The translations under genes and the position numbers were made by a program. This document shows, piece after piece, positions 10,793-22,865 of a stretch of 64,000 bases of DNA. Origin of the DNA: Saururus chinensis (taxonomy: Eukaryota > Streptophyta > Magnoliopsida > Piperales > Saururaceae); NCBI GenBank assembly GCA_035235625.1, contig CP141147.1:28068756-28132755 (forward strand). Reading direction: 5' to 3'. Under the pieces are notes generated by a model. The model searched no databases. It was not told the origin of the DNA and saw nothing but the letters and a program-made list of their open reading frames with translations. Every line of letters starts with the position of its first letter. The stretch's first letter is position 1.

Positions 10793-12703
10793 ATGAGTCT
10801 CAACCACTTGCACCCGCTTATGGAGCCGGCGGCGCCACCGGCCGCGCCGCCTCCTCCGTCCTTCCCTCTGCTCTCCAAGGTCGTCGTCTACCGCGATGAG
10901 GACGAGGAGGAGGAGGAAGACTGCGACGAGGAGCGCCCGCCCTCTTCCCCCTCTCCCAGTGACAATTCCTCCTCCTCCCACTCCGACCACCCTTCTGCTC
11001 CATCCGCCTCCGCCTCCGCCTCCCACCACCACCACCACCACCACCTACGATACCCCTACGTCGACCTGGAGCCTCACATCTCCACCCAGTTCTACACCTT
11101 CAACAGCGCCTCCCACGCCCTCATGGCCCGCTGCCTCGTCGAGCGCCGTCCTGCCTCCCCCGCCGAAATCCGCGCTGCCACCCCGCCCGCCGTGCTCGCC
11201 TCCTGGCGCTCCGTCTGGAAGGACCGCAACGAGGACACCGCCTACTCCACTGCCTGGAAGCGCATCCAGGACAAGCTCGCTGCCGGACCCGTCGACGCCA
11301 CAGGCGGGGCGCATATCCTCTACTTCAAGAACAACCCTGGCCAGTGGGTTCCCCACGTCGACCAGTGGCACGACATAGTTGTGTCCTCCCACGCGGATGC
11401 CGACCTCAAGCACCTGGGGCTCAAGGAAACCCTAGATCGGATCAAGCAGATCTGGACCGTCGGCGCCAAATTCTACGGCATCCCGGAGTCCTTCATTAGG
11501 GCTTGCGTAGCCAGCTGCCCGGTCTGCTCGGACGCGGCTGCGGCGGCCCAGCGGACGAAGCGGCGGCGGTTCGAGTACACCGAGTCGTTCGAGGTGCCGG
11601 CGAGGGAGGTACCTCAGCGGCTGCGGCAGCTGGCGGCAAAGCACCGCGTGGTCCTCTGCATCCGCCAGAAGTACGTCCGCTATAAGCCCTTCCTCGCTGA
11701 GGTCAAGGACTACGCCTGCCACCGTGCTGGCGAGCCCGTCTCGGCCACGAAGAAGGCACGAAGAGCGCTGAAGCGGGAGCCTTATGCGTCGAAACGGTGC
11801 GGATGTGGATTTAGGATTAGGGCGATTATGCCCATAATGAATTACAATGAGAAGGAGAAGACGTTTGTTTACCAGGAGGAGGGGGTGGCGGTGTTCAAGC
11901 TCTATGCCATCCATACGGGACATGAGCCGGGGCCCTTGGACGGGAATGCCCGGATAATTCACAGGGTGGTAGGGCATAAAGGTGGTTTTTTGCTGGACCA
12001 GGAAGCTGATTACGGGCTGAATGAGGATTTGGATATTGAATCGGAGGATTTTAGATTGATCGGGAAAGATGCGGGGGATTCTTCTGAGTTGGAAGTTCGA
12101 CGACAGTTGCAAGAGCTCAGGGTCGAAACTGGGATGCTGGAGGGGAAGATTGCAAAGTTGCCGAGGGAGATGCTGGGTGCAATGTCGAGGGAACTGGCCG
12201 AAGTATTAAACAGGCTTAGGAGCATTGGGGATGAGGCGTCGAGGCCAGTAGGGCTTTTGCTTGATAAGCAGCAGCACTCGGATGAGGTGTTGGTGGATGC
12301 TGAGCTCGGGCAGTGGGGAGATCTTCACCATGATCGGATGTATGGTAATGGGAAAGATGCGGAGCTGATTGAAGATGAGGGTGACAGCTTTGAGCATACA
12401 TGGGACCAAATGAGTGGTGAGTGCGGTGATGCAAAGAGTCTTATGAGGGGTAGCTGCAAGTCCGATAAGTGGCTCAAGGAGTGTGCTCAGTTTGATGAGA
12501 AGAGCATTCTTGACTGTGACGAGGACTCAAAGCTAATCAAGCCAATTAGACATGACGGAACCATAGTGACAGATGCTGCTCTTGTGGGAATTCAAGTAGA
12601 TAGTTTTTATCAGGAGAATCCTAAGTGGTATGATTCACCCTGCGCGCTGGATTCTGCTGGGGAGTATGCGGATGTTGGCGATAGACATGGTAGCATTGTG
12701 TAA
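10793..12703 (+). CDS. 636-aa protein with H2C2 integrase-type and FAR1/GCM1-like zinc modules, function unknown
   Basis: Intact single-exon gene. I do not recognise a named family. Visible parts: a Pro-rich N-terminus, an acidic run (about 35-47), a seven-His tract (78-84), and a conserved block with several Trp (about 138-192). Next comes an H2C2-type zinc-binding module like that preceding retroelement integrase cores (His200, His207, Cys242, Cys245, with LGLKETLDRIKQIW between). A second module has Cys309, Cys336, Cys338, His374 and His377, the C-C-H-H spacing of WRKY-GCM1/FAR1-type (MULE-derived) DNA-binding domains. A basic RTKRRR stretch (254-259) may be a nuclear signal, and a predicted coiled coil covers about 430-475. 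No integrase or transposase catalytic core is present. I infer a nuclear DNA-binding protein of transposon-derived parts. The first ATG is chosen; 5' GC content is very high. Confidence 0.75.
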   Translation: MSLNHLHPLMEPAAPPAAPPPPSFPLLSKVVVYRDEDEEEEEDCDEERPPSSPSPSDNSSSSHSDHPSAPSASASASHHHHHHHLRYPYVDLEPHISTQFYTFNSASHALMARCLVERRPASPAEIRAATPPAVLASWRSVWKDRNEDTAYSTAWKRIQDKLAAGPVDATGGAHILYFKNNPGQWVPHVDQWHDIVVSSHADADLKHLGLKETLDRIKQIWTVGAKFYGIPESFIRACVASCPVCSDAAAAAQRTKRRRFEYTESFEVPAREVPQRLRQLAAKHRVVLCIRQKYVRYKPFLAEVKDYACHRAGEPVSATKKARRALKREPYASKRCGCGFRIRAIMPIMNYNEKEKTFVYQEEGVAVFKLYAIHTGHEPGPLDGNARIIHRVVGHKGGFLLDQEADYGLNEDLDIESEDFRLIGKDAGDSSELEVRRQLQELRVETGMLEGKIAKLPREMLGAMSRELAEVLNRLRSIGDEASRPVGLLLDKQQHSDEVLVDAELGQWGDLHHDRMYGNGKDAELIEDEGDSFEHTWDQMSGECGDAKSLMRGSCKSDKWLKECAQFDEKSILDCDEDSKLIKPIRHDGTIVTDAALVGIQVDSFYQENPKWYDSPCALDSAGEYADVGDRHGSIV

Positions 12704-14901
12704 AGTTCTTGAATAGGCTTCCCACTTTCTCTAATCGGCTCCTAAGGTGGAGATGAGGCTGTAAATTGTGTATACTAATTGTTGGAGTTCCTTGTAGAGT
12801 CCTTTATGGGCGTTTGTTATGGCTTTGACACTAAATATTTAATATGTTTAACAATGGCTTCTAGTTTATATTTACGCTTGGAAAATCCTATATCTTGCTA
12901 ATTTTGGTAGAAGTATCTGCTTTACCGAATAAGTTCCGTCTTCTGTATGTTACAGTTTTTCTTGTCAAACTATTTGCACTTTGGTTCTGCCAATGCAGAC
13001 GCTATGTTAGTGCTATTTCTTGATATGATGCTGTCTTGTGAAATATCCAACAGGTATACTGTACTTCCAGCCAATTTTGTAATTATATTATCAAATTATT
13101 TCCTTTTTCCTATCAATGATATGAATTTAAGTCACATTTTCCTGTTTTTTCCTTTCAACTTTAATGTGTTTGTACATCACATGCCAAAGTACCGGTTTCT
13201 ACTGGTTGACTAAGTATTGGTGCATCAAATTGTTACTTTTGGACTTAGGCTTAAGGTAGTCAACAAACTTGTATTCCTTACCCACGTATATTATTGTCTT
13301 TTGTATCTGTGAAAAACATGTGGAATTTCTGAGAATAAAAAATGTCGTACCTAGTTTAGATTTCCTCCTCCTCAATAGCGAGAACTCAAATTCTCATCCC
13401 TAATGTTGAATTTTGTTTACTGCAATTTTGCAATTTTCAATGTTTATTTGTGCAAGTTTCCCACATAAAATTAGAAAGGAAAAAAAAAGATGAAGAATGA
13501 ACAGTCAATGAAGAATTGACAAATTTGTGCAATCCTGTCTCTGTTTTTAATGTTCCAGTGTTCTGATAATCTTTTTAGGCTGGTTTGATCCGATTTGGAA
13601 CACAGTTCACTCGAGATTGTTCCATGCAAAGCCCGATTGGCTAACAGCATAGACTAACCAGACATCAACTTGGTGTAAAATCCTTAAAACACGGCCACAT
13701 TAATACACGACACGATTTCTGTGAGCTAAAATTGTATCATTTCAGTTATAGAGAAAAATAACAAGCTGGATTAAAATCTATGTTTTTCTTTTATACTGCA
13801 ACCATCATTTGACATAGGTAGTCAAATGTATTTTTAGTGAATGTTTATGTCGTACTTGATGTTTATCACTGTATGAAATTCTGAGAACGTCATTTTTTTT
13901 CAGTGGAAGGTTGATTTATTATTCAGTAGTCAAATTATGGAAGAAGAAAGCTCATCAACCAAAAAGGTAAACTGAAGTAAAAGCTATGGAACATATTCAC
14001 AATGCTATGTTGATTTTTTGCAGTCCCTAAGATATTGCCCATTGATTCTACATATCAAAGCAAAAAGAATATGGAAGGCCACAAAGGTTCGTTTCCTTTT
14101 TTCCCCCACCATTTGGGCTCGGTAAATGACAATGCATGGGTTTATTTTTCTGGAAGGAACATTAGTAATCTGGTCCTTATGCAATACTAGGCCTTTTATT
14201 GTACATGATACCTTTAGGTTGTCACGAGCGCTCAAGGGACCACTGGTTTGTAGGGCCCTGAAGATCTGGATGCAACATAAGTTGTGGGTTTGTTCTATAC
14301 AAGTACTTCTATTTTGCGGTTTTCAGCAGCTGCATATGTAAGGATTTTTTATCTCAGAGCTTCGATTGGCTCCAGTTTGCTGGTCTTGCAAGCATTTGTT
14401 GAAGTGAATGAAATATTTTTGACTTTGTCGTATGATGTCTCATCTATCTCTTCTTCTTTTTCTTTCTTTGTTCCTTCTAAGATGCATATGGTTGGAGTCT
14501 TCCTTTATAACATAGGGAGGAACCGAACAGAATTAGTTTCTATGCATATTGGTGCACCTTCTGTTAAAATGCCAGTTGCCGATCTTTCAATAGTCTTGGT
14601 GAATATGAGCTTATTAGACGTGAATTTTCAGCATCAGGAATTTGTTGAGGGACAAAAGGAGGAGGCATAAGAGACATGAAGAAAGCTGTTGAAAGTACAA
14701 AGAGAAGATAATTATGTCATACAAAAACACAGAAGTAGGTGACCTCTGCCTTACCGTGGGAACTCTGTAGAGAAAAGTTTATTAGATGAAAACTATTTAA
14801 CTAGTGAAAATTTTCTTCTAATTAAAATTCTATGATAACTATGGCAAATTAGCACTCATATGTTGTCTCATCTCCTAATTTTCATGAAAATTTACTTTAT
14901 A
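12704..14901. other. 3' flank of the 636-aa gene, no further gene confirmed
   Basis: The first few hundred bases probably hold the 3' UTR. A 128-codon open frame at 14284-14670 has no recognisable domain. Two exon-like blocks bounded by AG and GT (about 13913-13977 and 14024-14085) could be UTR exons or chance. Confidence 0.3.
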
Positions 14902-15073
14902 CTCCTTCCGTCCCAAAGCTTTGTTCCATATTAATAGCTCTATTTTGTTCAATTTAAGTGACTGGGTGCTTAAAAAGTGTATCATAAGCTTATTTTCCCT
15001 CATAGATGTGGTTTCACATTCAATAGAAACTATTATTTTTCTTAATGTAGCTATTGTTTAAAGGACGGAGGGA
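14902..15073. mobile_element. Stowaway-like MITE, long type, complete
   Basis: A 172-bp element with CTCCTTCCGTCCCAAA at the left and the complement of GGACGGAGGGAG at the right, flanked by TA on both sides. The core reads AATTTAAGTGACTGGGTGC. It serves as a reference copy for the interrupted one at 6776-8522. Confidence 0.75.
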
Positions 15074-15990
15074 GTATATTGGTTAAAACGCCCCTGCAGA
15101 TGCTGCAGCAAACTTTTTGTCTTTTGTCAACAAAAAACCACCTTGTAAGTTTAGCATATTCTGTAATAGGTTGCATATGTCCTATTATCATGTGAGTGCT
15201 ATTTTATTTCTTATATTTTGTTACGTCCTTTTCCATACTTTGTTGTAATCATCTCTTCTTTTGCAAATATGGAATGAAATACCTGGCGTAGCTGTTAGGT
15301 TTGTGGTATTTCTTGAGGTCCATAACTTTCCTTGGTTCAAGATTTTGTGCAGCAAAACTCATTTTGCTTTTTAATATTTGTATGTTGATTCGTTGAACTT
15401 CAGAAATTTGTTGGAGTCCCTCATTAAGTGAGCATACAGACATTTTTTCAGAAGTGGAATAGGCTGTCGTTCTTATTGTTGCTTAATATTTGAGGATTGG
15501 TTTGTCTGCATCTTCGCTATGTTTCATCTTTTTCTCCATCTGAATTACATGGTATTTTTTGTTGAACGAATGCGTTCATGTTAGGTCTGAACAAAATTAT
15601 TAAAATTTTCCCCCATATCAAAACCTCGTCCCAGACCCTCTCTCTAACTTTTCTCTTTCTTCAAGCAAAATTATTAAAATATTCAAAAAATGATTTTTGT
15701 TGAACTTTTACGTACTTGGACCGCTTAAATAAGCATTAACGCTCATTTGCGGAATTCTTCATTAAATATTGGAATCTATGCGGGTACCAAACTTGTGTGA
15801 TTAACTGGCTTATCGTACGGTCTCCGAAGATTTGATTAGTTAACGATATGGGTTACTTTACCAATATGTGGTGTTGAATGAGGACAAAGGACTGACACAG
15901 TCTGGTTCAAACTTGAAGTCAGATAGCTGTGTCAGAGAAAAGTGAATAGTCTGAAGTGATGGATGAGCAAATAACGATATCAACATTGAC
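15074..15990. other. AT-rich intergenic DNA, no gene seen
   Basis: Only short random open frames on either strand, and no clear repeat boundaries. Confidence 0.35.
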
Positions 15991-15994
15991 CGGC

Positions 15995-18180
15995 AGTGGT
16001 GCTAAGGAACTGAGCCTGCTGGTTGTGTTTTACCGGCTCGACTCTAATTGGGCTCGATTGAGCCAGCTTGAACTTGAAACCAACTAGCTCGACAGGAGCT
16101 AAAAAGGAATACGGAGTTTGAACATGGTGCTGGTTGACTTGACGTGACTCAGTTTAGGCTTGACTTGTGCTGGATCTGGAGTGTGCCCCTTGCCCTAAAT
16201 TAATAGATATATTTAGTTTTTTAAAATGAACTAAAAATGTTAGCTCAGTTTGAAAATTAAAAAGTAGCCAACCAAGTAGGACGGCTGGAGTGTATATATT
16301 AATACTTGCTCCCATCTACTTCTAAAGGAGCTTTGTTTCATTTGTGCGCAAATAGCTACCTCTAGCTTCATCTTTACCGTCAACTCCCTTGTCACTAGGA
16401 ATAGCAGCTTGGTGTAGACCATGGTGGTCTACAAGGGCAGCCATTAGGTAGGAAGAGGAAGCTGCATCTTAGACGATTAAGACAAATGCTAACTAAACTA
16501 ACTCATAAATTATTTCTCAATGCTTGTCAAGAGAAGTGGTTACTTTTCTATTATACGTTTAAGTGTTGTTCAATCCAAGGAGTCTAATCTACATAAGAAA
16601 ACTAATTAAAATAAATGCCCTAAAAGGAATTCAATATGAACTAGGAAAGCAAGGAAAGTAAAGTGGAGGTTGTGAATGACCTAATAGAGCTTGGCCCTAG
16701 ATGAGCCGAATGGGCCATAACACAGTGCTTTTGTTCAAGTTGGCCCTTCCCTCTTGCTGCCCATTTGGCCTACAACACCCCTTTTGTACAAGTTCCTCCT
16801 TTCCTGGTTTATGCCCCGTATCTCTTCTTGGTGAGCAGGCACCACCATCATCTCAATTGCAACCTCCTCCTTGGTTGTGCCTCAAGTAGTGACAAGTTGG
16901 AAGGGGATGATTGCCATAATATTTGAACTACTTATAAATTTTAGGTTTCTTTGTGCTTACATTTAGGGCTGGAAAAAGGTTAGGTTGGGTCAGATTAGGT
17001 TGGCCTTGACCTACACTTAAATTAGGCCGTGTCAAGACCCAACCTTATTCATTGGATAGGTGAAAAATACAAACCATAACCCTACATAGGTTGACTATGC
17101 AAGTAACTCTATATTTTGTGACAATTAATTTTTTTTGTTAACTTAGGTTATACATTATCTTTGCAGGAGTGAAGCATATAAAACATATAGATGCATTACC
17201 ATATTACACTTTCTGTGTTAGTTTAGAAAAGAAAAGTTAGAGAGAGAGTATTATGGTATTCTATGATACACATCCATAATAATCCTACAAAAGTTGTTAA
17301 TTGAGTATGAAATAAAGAAAGAATCTACTAGTTAGTAGAATTCAAAGAATTTTTTTTTCTAATCTTCTCGATATTAACCAATTTTCTAGTTTCTGCCAAC
17401 TTCTCTATATAATCCACTAAAATAGAAGGCAAAAAATAAAAAAACTAAAATGAAATATGAATTATAATAATATTGAACATTCGAATGGGCCTTTGGAGAG
17501 GAATAACAAGTGGAGTCCTTATTCAAAAAGGTAACATTGAACATATGAATGAAAAACAAAGAATGACTGAACAGGAGAAGTCAAGAAGAAGTAAAATATT
17601 TTCGGTTTTTTTATTAGTGAAATGGGTCGGGGTTGGGTTTTGTTGGCTAATACCCGACCCGAACCTATTTTAAAATGGCCTTATTTAAAATTGAGTTGAA
17701 TATGGGTTGGGAGGGTTGTGTGCACAAGTAAACGGGTTGAGTTTACCTGAATATTTTTATGAAAAGATCAATTGAGATTCTAGTCGATAGAGTGCCTTGG
17801 GAAGCCTTTGGTTTCTACAATAGTTGTTGATCACTTTAAAAGTGTAAAATTAGTCTTAAGGTAAGGAGGGAAAAGTTCTAACCTTTTTTCTTGATCCTCT
17901 AAGTCCTTGCTTATTTCAATTTGTGTGGTTTCTAAAGAAATTTGAAGAACCTTTATAGATATTTTGAAAGATGGAGCCAGTACAAGCCCGAGTTTGACTT
18001 CCCTGTAAATGGAATTTGAGTTTGAGAACAAAACAAAGTCTTGAGCTGCCTATTGAGTAGTTCAAGCAAGTTGACTTGATTTTTTATAGTTAGTAAATAG
18101 CAATGTGACTTGATACTCGGTTGAGATTTAGCCTGCAAGACTAATGCTAGACTTGACTCGGCTCATTAAGCACCCCCCTA
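15995..18180. mobile_element. Possible degraded hAT-like element of the GAGCCGAG family
   Basis: The right end CGGCTCATTAAGCACCCCCC is the complement of a GGGGTGCTTAATGAGCCG terminus, closely similar to the element at 6871-8400. At the left, GTGGTGCTAAGGAACTGAGCC is a plausible but diverged partner, followed by GGCTCGACTC- and GGGCTCGATTGAGCC-rich sequence. The inside holds a nested Stowaway-like MITE and GGGTTGGGTC-rich patches (about 16966-17080 and 17620-17720) that may be further insertions. The target duplication is not convincing. Confidence 0.35.
16187..16292. mobile_element. Stowaway-like MITE, short type
   Basis: About 105 bp with TTGCCCTAAATTAATAGATA at the left and AGGACGGCTGGAG at the right. 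The body matches the short subfamily, although the left terminus is degraded. Confidence 0.45.
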
Positions 18181-20016
18181 GTGACAAATTCTCAGCAACA
18201 ATGCGGTGGTACATAGACAAAAAAATTAAAACTTAGCAATCAACTTCTCTTTTCATTGAGGCCTGATGTTGAGTCCTAGGCGTATAATTAAACTTTGATT
18301 TTTTAACTAACATCTAATAGGAAGTTTAAGGGAAAGAAAAACCATTTAGGGTGACATGCCTATTGGCTCATTGTTACACACGGGGATAAATTTTTGGATG
18401 CAAGTATGCCTTGTAAAGGCATGGTTGCACAACCTTACCGCTTCTCTTTACCTTACTTTCACCCCACTTTTAGTACACAAACATGCATAAACGAGATGTG
18501 GAAAAGATACTCTACCCTAAAATCTTTTATTACAATAATACATGCTTGAAATTTCAATGAATAAGGCCCTCTACCTTGCTCCCAAACCTAAGGAACAACC
18601 CTGCACTCTCATAGGACATCTCCCCTTTGCTGCCCAACTCACTCTCAACACTCAGCCCTCTCTAGAACTGGTCACAAGTATGTTGATTGCCCTTTTATTC
18701 AGCTCATTCGCCCCCTTATATAGGGGAGATGGTCCATAAAATCCTAGTACTACTAGAATTCTATTGTTCCTCTACTATTCGTCACCCAAGTGACCTTGCC
18801 CATTACAACGAGGAAACATGTGCACAATCTCACCCAAGACATTACAGTTAGAGATATATTGATATAGTTTTTTAGTTGTATAAATTTATTGCCTTGTAAA
18901 TATTATATGTGTGGATCATTTTTTTGTAACACTATTTTTTGCTACAAATAAATTTTCTCCACATTATTTGTAGGTTGTCTTTGCAGGTAAATAGATGCAA
19001 TTTAAAAAAAAATAACATAAATGATTTCATCATGAAATATATGTAAGACAGATTTTGCCACAAAGTGACAAAATCCTTATGAAGCCAATAATATTTAACC
19101 TTTGAGATTTAGATTTACAATTGCCTACTATGAGTGTATATGGGTTAGTATAGAGCTTACGTGTATAACTAATGAACATTGTGATTTTCAAAGTAATTTA
19201 TTATAATTATAACATGCAAGAGAGATATTTGTTTAATATATATTTTATTTCTAATTTATTTTATTTTATCCTATTTAATTTGTATTTACATACATAATGC
19301 ATGTGCATTTTTGCTAGTAAATACTAAACTACATACCTTCTCATGTTATTTACCCATTGCTTAAGAATGGATATTAAACCATAAATTAGATACATCATGC
19401 TTATAATTAATCTAACTAAATATTTTTCCGTGTTTGGATAGTTGTGGTTACCATTACACCATGTAAACAAGTCTGCAGTCTCCATATAAGGAGAAATTAT
19501 TAGGTACTACTAAGAGATTAGAAAATCAAGTTGAACATCATGTCTTTTTCATATGAGCCTAGCCTACCAATACTCGTGCGTGCCCACTAGGGATGGAACC
19601 AAAATTTCAACATAAGGGGGCGAGAAGTAAATAAGTCTTTTACATATTTATGTAGATGATCAATTTCGGCACCCTCTCCTGAAATCTCTCCAAAAAATAT
19701 TTTTTAAATTAAATATTAATTAAAATATAAATTCTTTAAACTTCTATTTGAATTATTGGTTTACATTCTCTTGAAATTGGCCTTTCTAACCTCATTAAGT
19801 ATAGTTGTGACATAATTACATTCTTACATTAAAATTTTATTTTCATAAAGTTGAAAATTGCAACCATATATTATTGAGGCACCAAAGAGAGAGTGACGGA
19901 GTTTAATTTCCATTATAATTAAATGACCAAATTATCAAATATACATTTACATCAAATCATCAACAAGAAAGAAAGAAAAGCTCAAAACAAGCATATGCAC
20001 ACTCACTGAGTTGGCA
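18181..20016. other. AT-rich intergenic DNA, no gene seen
   Basis: Nothing coding is recognised. The open frame at 18542-18739 lacks any domain. Confidence 0.35.
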
Positions 20017-20088
20017 AAATAATTGTTTCATACTAATAGTTTCATTTTGTTAAATTTAAGTAGTTGAGTACTTAAAAAAGAGTATCAT
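20017..20088. mobile_element. Stowaway-like MITE fragment, left part
   Basis: Contains TTTCATACTAATAGTTTCAT and the long-type core AAGTAGTTGAGTACTTAAAA, then stops abruptly. The right half is absent. Confidence 0.45.
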
Positions 20089-20207
20089 AACCCATATATC
20101 TAATAATAACATTTATCGGTGCTTGTACAACACTTCTTATATATTGTATACTAGTTTCATTTGTATATATATGTGTGTTGGGTCATTATTATTTTATTTC
20201 TTATATA

Positions 20208-20425
20208 CTCTCTGTCTTATAATAAGTGTTCTACTTTAAAAAAGTCAAATATCACTCAAAAGATTTTAGAATTACATCTTTTTATTGACATGTAAAAAAT
20301 GCTAATCAAGGGTACTTTAGAAAAGTTTACATAAAAACAGTATAGAAGAGAAGAACCAAGCAAATGAGACACTTATGTAGGACAAATTATTATTTCAAAT
20401 AAGACATTTATTTTATGAGAGGGAG
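20208..20425. mobile_element. Stowaway-like MITE, different subfamily
   Basis: About 218 bp with left end CTCTCTGTCTTATAATAAGTG and right end AAGACATTTATTTTATGAGA followed by GGGAG, TA-flanked. The body (AAAGTCAAATATCACTC and onward) differs from the other copies in the window, so this is a separate subfamily. Confidence 0.6.
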
Positions 20426-20593
20426 TATGTACGTAATTATTGTATCTTTCAAATTACAAGTCATTACTAGGTATTTCTAATAAATTAATTATTAGTACTA
20501 TAGGAGTAATGTTAGTTGTCTGTCCATGATGCATAAAATGTGGCCGGCATAAAATACCCCATGTCATCAATTTGATCCATGTTATATTTTATA

Positions 20594-20730
20594 CTCCCTT
20601 TGTCCTAAGTTAATAGTTTCATTTAGCAAAAAAAATTATTTTACATTAATAGCTCAATTTTATTCAATTTAAGTAGTTGAGTACTTAAAAAAGAGTATCA
20701 TAAGTTTATTTTCTCTTCTCTTAGATGAAG
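20594..20730. mobile_element. Stowaway-like MITE, left two thirds
   Basis: Starts with CTCCCTTTGTCCTAAGTTA after TA and carries the core AAGTAGTTGAGTACTTAAAA. The match fades after CTTCTCTTAGATG, so the right terminus is missing. Confidence 0.55.
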
Positions 20731-20989
20731 GTCTTAAATTAACATTATATGAAAATTATAGATACAATATTTATAAACTTCCTGAAGACGTGGAAAGCTC
20801 ACCACTTCACCAACTTAGATTGTAGCATTACAAACTACAAACTACACTTTCATGTTGCTTAGTGAAGCCTAATAGTATATGGCTTTAAATTTAAGGCAAA
20901 CCTTGCACTGAACTTTTTCACTTCAAGCAATATACAATATACTTTAATGTGGGGTAGAGGGAATATTTTTTAGTAAAGAGTAACAAATA

Positions 20990-21181
20990 CTCCCTCCATT
21001 CTAAATTAATAACTATTTGGCAAAAAGTTTGTTCTATATAAATACTCTATTTATTTAAATTTAAGTGGTTGGGTACTTAAAAAAGAGTATTCTAAGTATT
21101 TTTTAATCTTAAATGTGGATTTTACCATTTAATAAAAATTATTATTTTTTAAATATAGCTATTAATATGGGACGGAGGGAG
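20990..21181. mobile_element. Stowaway-like MITE, long type, complete
   Basis: A 192-bp element with CTCCCTCCATTCTAAA at the left and the complement of GGGACGGAGGGAG at the right, TA on both sides. Together with the partial copies at 20017 and 20594, it makes a dense cluster. Confidence 0.75.
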
Positions 21182-22380
21182 TATGAAACAATACAATGGA
21201 AAGAATATATGAAATAATTTGCAACTTTGTTCATCAAAATCCAGCAAGTTCAATGAGGTTGTTTATGTTTCAATGTAGTTCTTTAAAGTTCATCTATTAA
21301 TATAATCTTTCTTTTTCATTTGGAAAAAAAGTTAGGATGAGCATGGGCTCACGCGCGCTCGCATAAGCCTAGGCGTCAAGAGATCTAACAAAGCAAGGAC
21401 TAAGCTATGTGCACCGTCATATCGAAATTCAATGGCCCATAGAACCCAGACGCATGTTGATATGCATGAGCTTGGGCTCATACAAAGTGGACACTTTTCA
21501 TTTTCTTTGTTGGTTTGCATATATTAAACAAAAATGAATAGAAGCAAAAAAACCCATACCTCTCCTTGTCTCCCATAATTTTTACCTATATATAATTTTT
21601 AAAATATACTCCAATAACACATAAAAAAATGATTCAAGAAAGAGATAAGCCCACACATAAGCCCAGATATTGCAAGTTGTGAGATTTCAATCTAAAGGTC
21701 TCATTAGGATTAGTGACAAATAGGTTTTCGAGTATTTTGATCAAGCATGTGATGTTTTGACTTGCTTCATATGAGCCCAAACTCATATAAAAAAAACTCT
21801 TAAAAGAAGTCTACTTTTAAATTATTAAAGGGTTTTAGGCGCTAACTACAAATTTTTTTTATTAATCTGACATTAACTCTAAAATTTGTATTTAGACAAG
21901 AATGTCCATTTATCAATATTTAATTTCTAACTCATTACCCTCCCTCTCTTCTTATTAGAGAAAACATCTTTTTTTTCATCCCACGCCCACCGCCTGAGTC
22001 CCACACCTTAGTCATTTATTTCTTAATATAGCGCCCCCTCCTCCTCTTCCCGATTTTTCCAACTCTCGAAACCCTCCCAGATCCTGTTTCATAAATCACC
22101 CCTTCCTCTATGCTTTCCTTCCTACTCAAACATGGCTCCCACATGAGTTCGCCCTTTTCTCCCTTGTCAGCCAGTACTGGGCTCAATGCCGGCGAGAGAA
22201 GGGGCCCAAATGCTAGTTTTGCAACAGGAGGAAGGCTGCTTGGGTAATCTATTGTATTTGGTCTCTAACACTTGGAACCTAAAGGGAATGATAGTGGAAA
22301 CCATAAATATTTACTCACTTTGTTATATATAAAGAAAGTAAATTTTTTGTTATATACAAAGAAAGTAAATATTTACTGTC
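21182..22380. other. AT-rich intergenic DNA
   Basis: No gene recognised. A short direct repeat (GTTATATATAAAGAAAGTAAA, then GTTATATACAAAGAAAGTAAA) lies at about 22321-22372. Confidence 0.35.
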
Positions 22381-22394
22381 TTTATTAGAAGAGG

Positions 22395-22865
22395 TTTTGT
22401 GTGGCGACAGTGATAATAGGGTTGTCGTTGGCGAGGAGGCTCTTGTTAAGGATGAAGGGGTGGCGGAGGCGATGATGAGAGGCTCGTGGACAAGGTAAGA
22501 GTATATGGTGGAGCCATGGAGGAGGCACCGGAGCTATCGTGGGACGAGAGGGAGACAGAGAAGGAGGCAGGGGTGATGCCAGTGCGGTGAAACTCTAGAT
22601 CTAGCTGAAGTTGGGGCAGACAAGGAGGGACCAGCAGCTCTAATAGGGATAGTAAGGCTGATGTTGATGACTCTCTTGGTAGTGACGGTGACAACTAAGT
22701 TATCATTGGGGAGGAGGCATTTGTCAAGGATGGAAGAGCGGTGGAGGCGAAAATGAGGAATTTATAGTCAAGGGAGGAGGGTTCTGTAGAAGAGGGCACA
22801 TAGTGGAGGAATCACTAGAGCTGCTATGGAGGGAGAGGGAGACGGAGGAGAAAGAAAGCATAGAA
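22395..22865. repeat. Diverged tandem duplication of a purine-rich unit
   Basis: Two units of about 175 bp, starting near 22395 and 22682 (offset about 287 bp), share an ordered series of blocks: GGGGAGGAGGC or GGCGAGGAGGC, TCAAGGATG or TTAAGGATG, a GGTGGAGGCG-type block, GGAGCCATGGAGGAG or TAGTGGAGGAATC, and GGGAGAGGGAGACGGAG. The strand bias is strong, with purines on plus. Several open frames on both strands are artefacts of this composition. Confidence 0.5.

Noticed and set aside
13913-14085. Two exon-like blocks bounded by AG and GT downstream of the 636-aa gene
   Set aside because: Short, with no homology, and the upstream gene is complete in one exon. They could at most be UTR exons.
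14284-14670. 128-codon open frame
   Set aside because: No recognisable domain, AT-rich codons without bias, no promoter context.
16966-17720. GGGTTGGGTC-rich patches suggesting a separate hAT-type MITE
   Set aside because: The left end (AGGGCTGGAAAAAGG) lacks a convincing inverted partner at the right.
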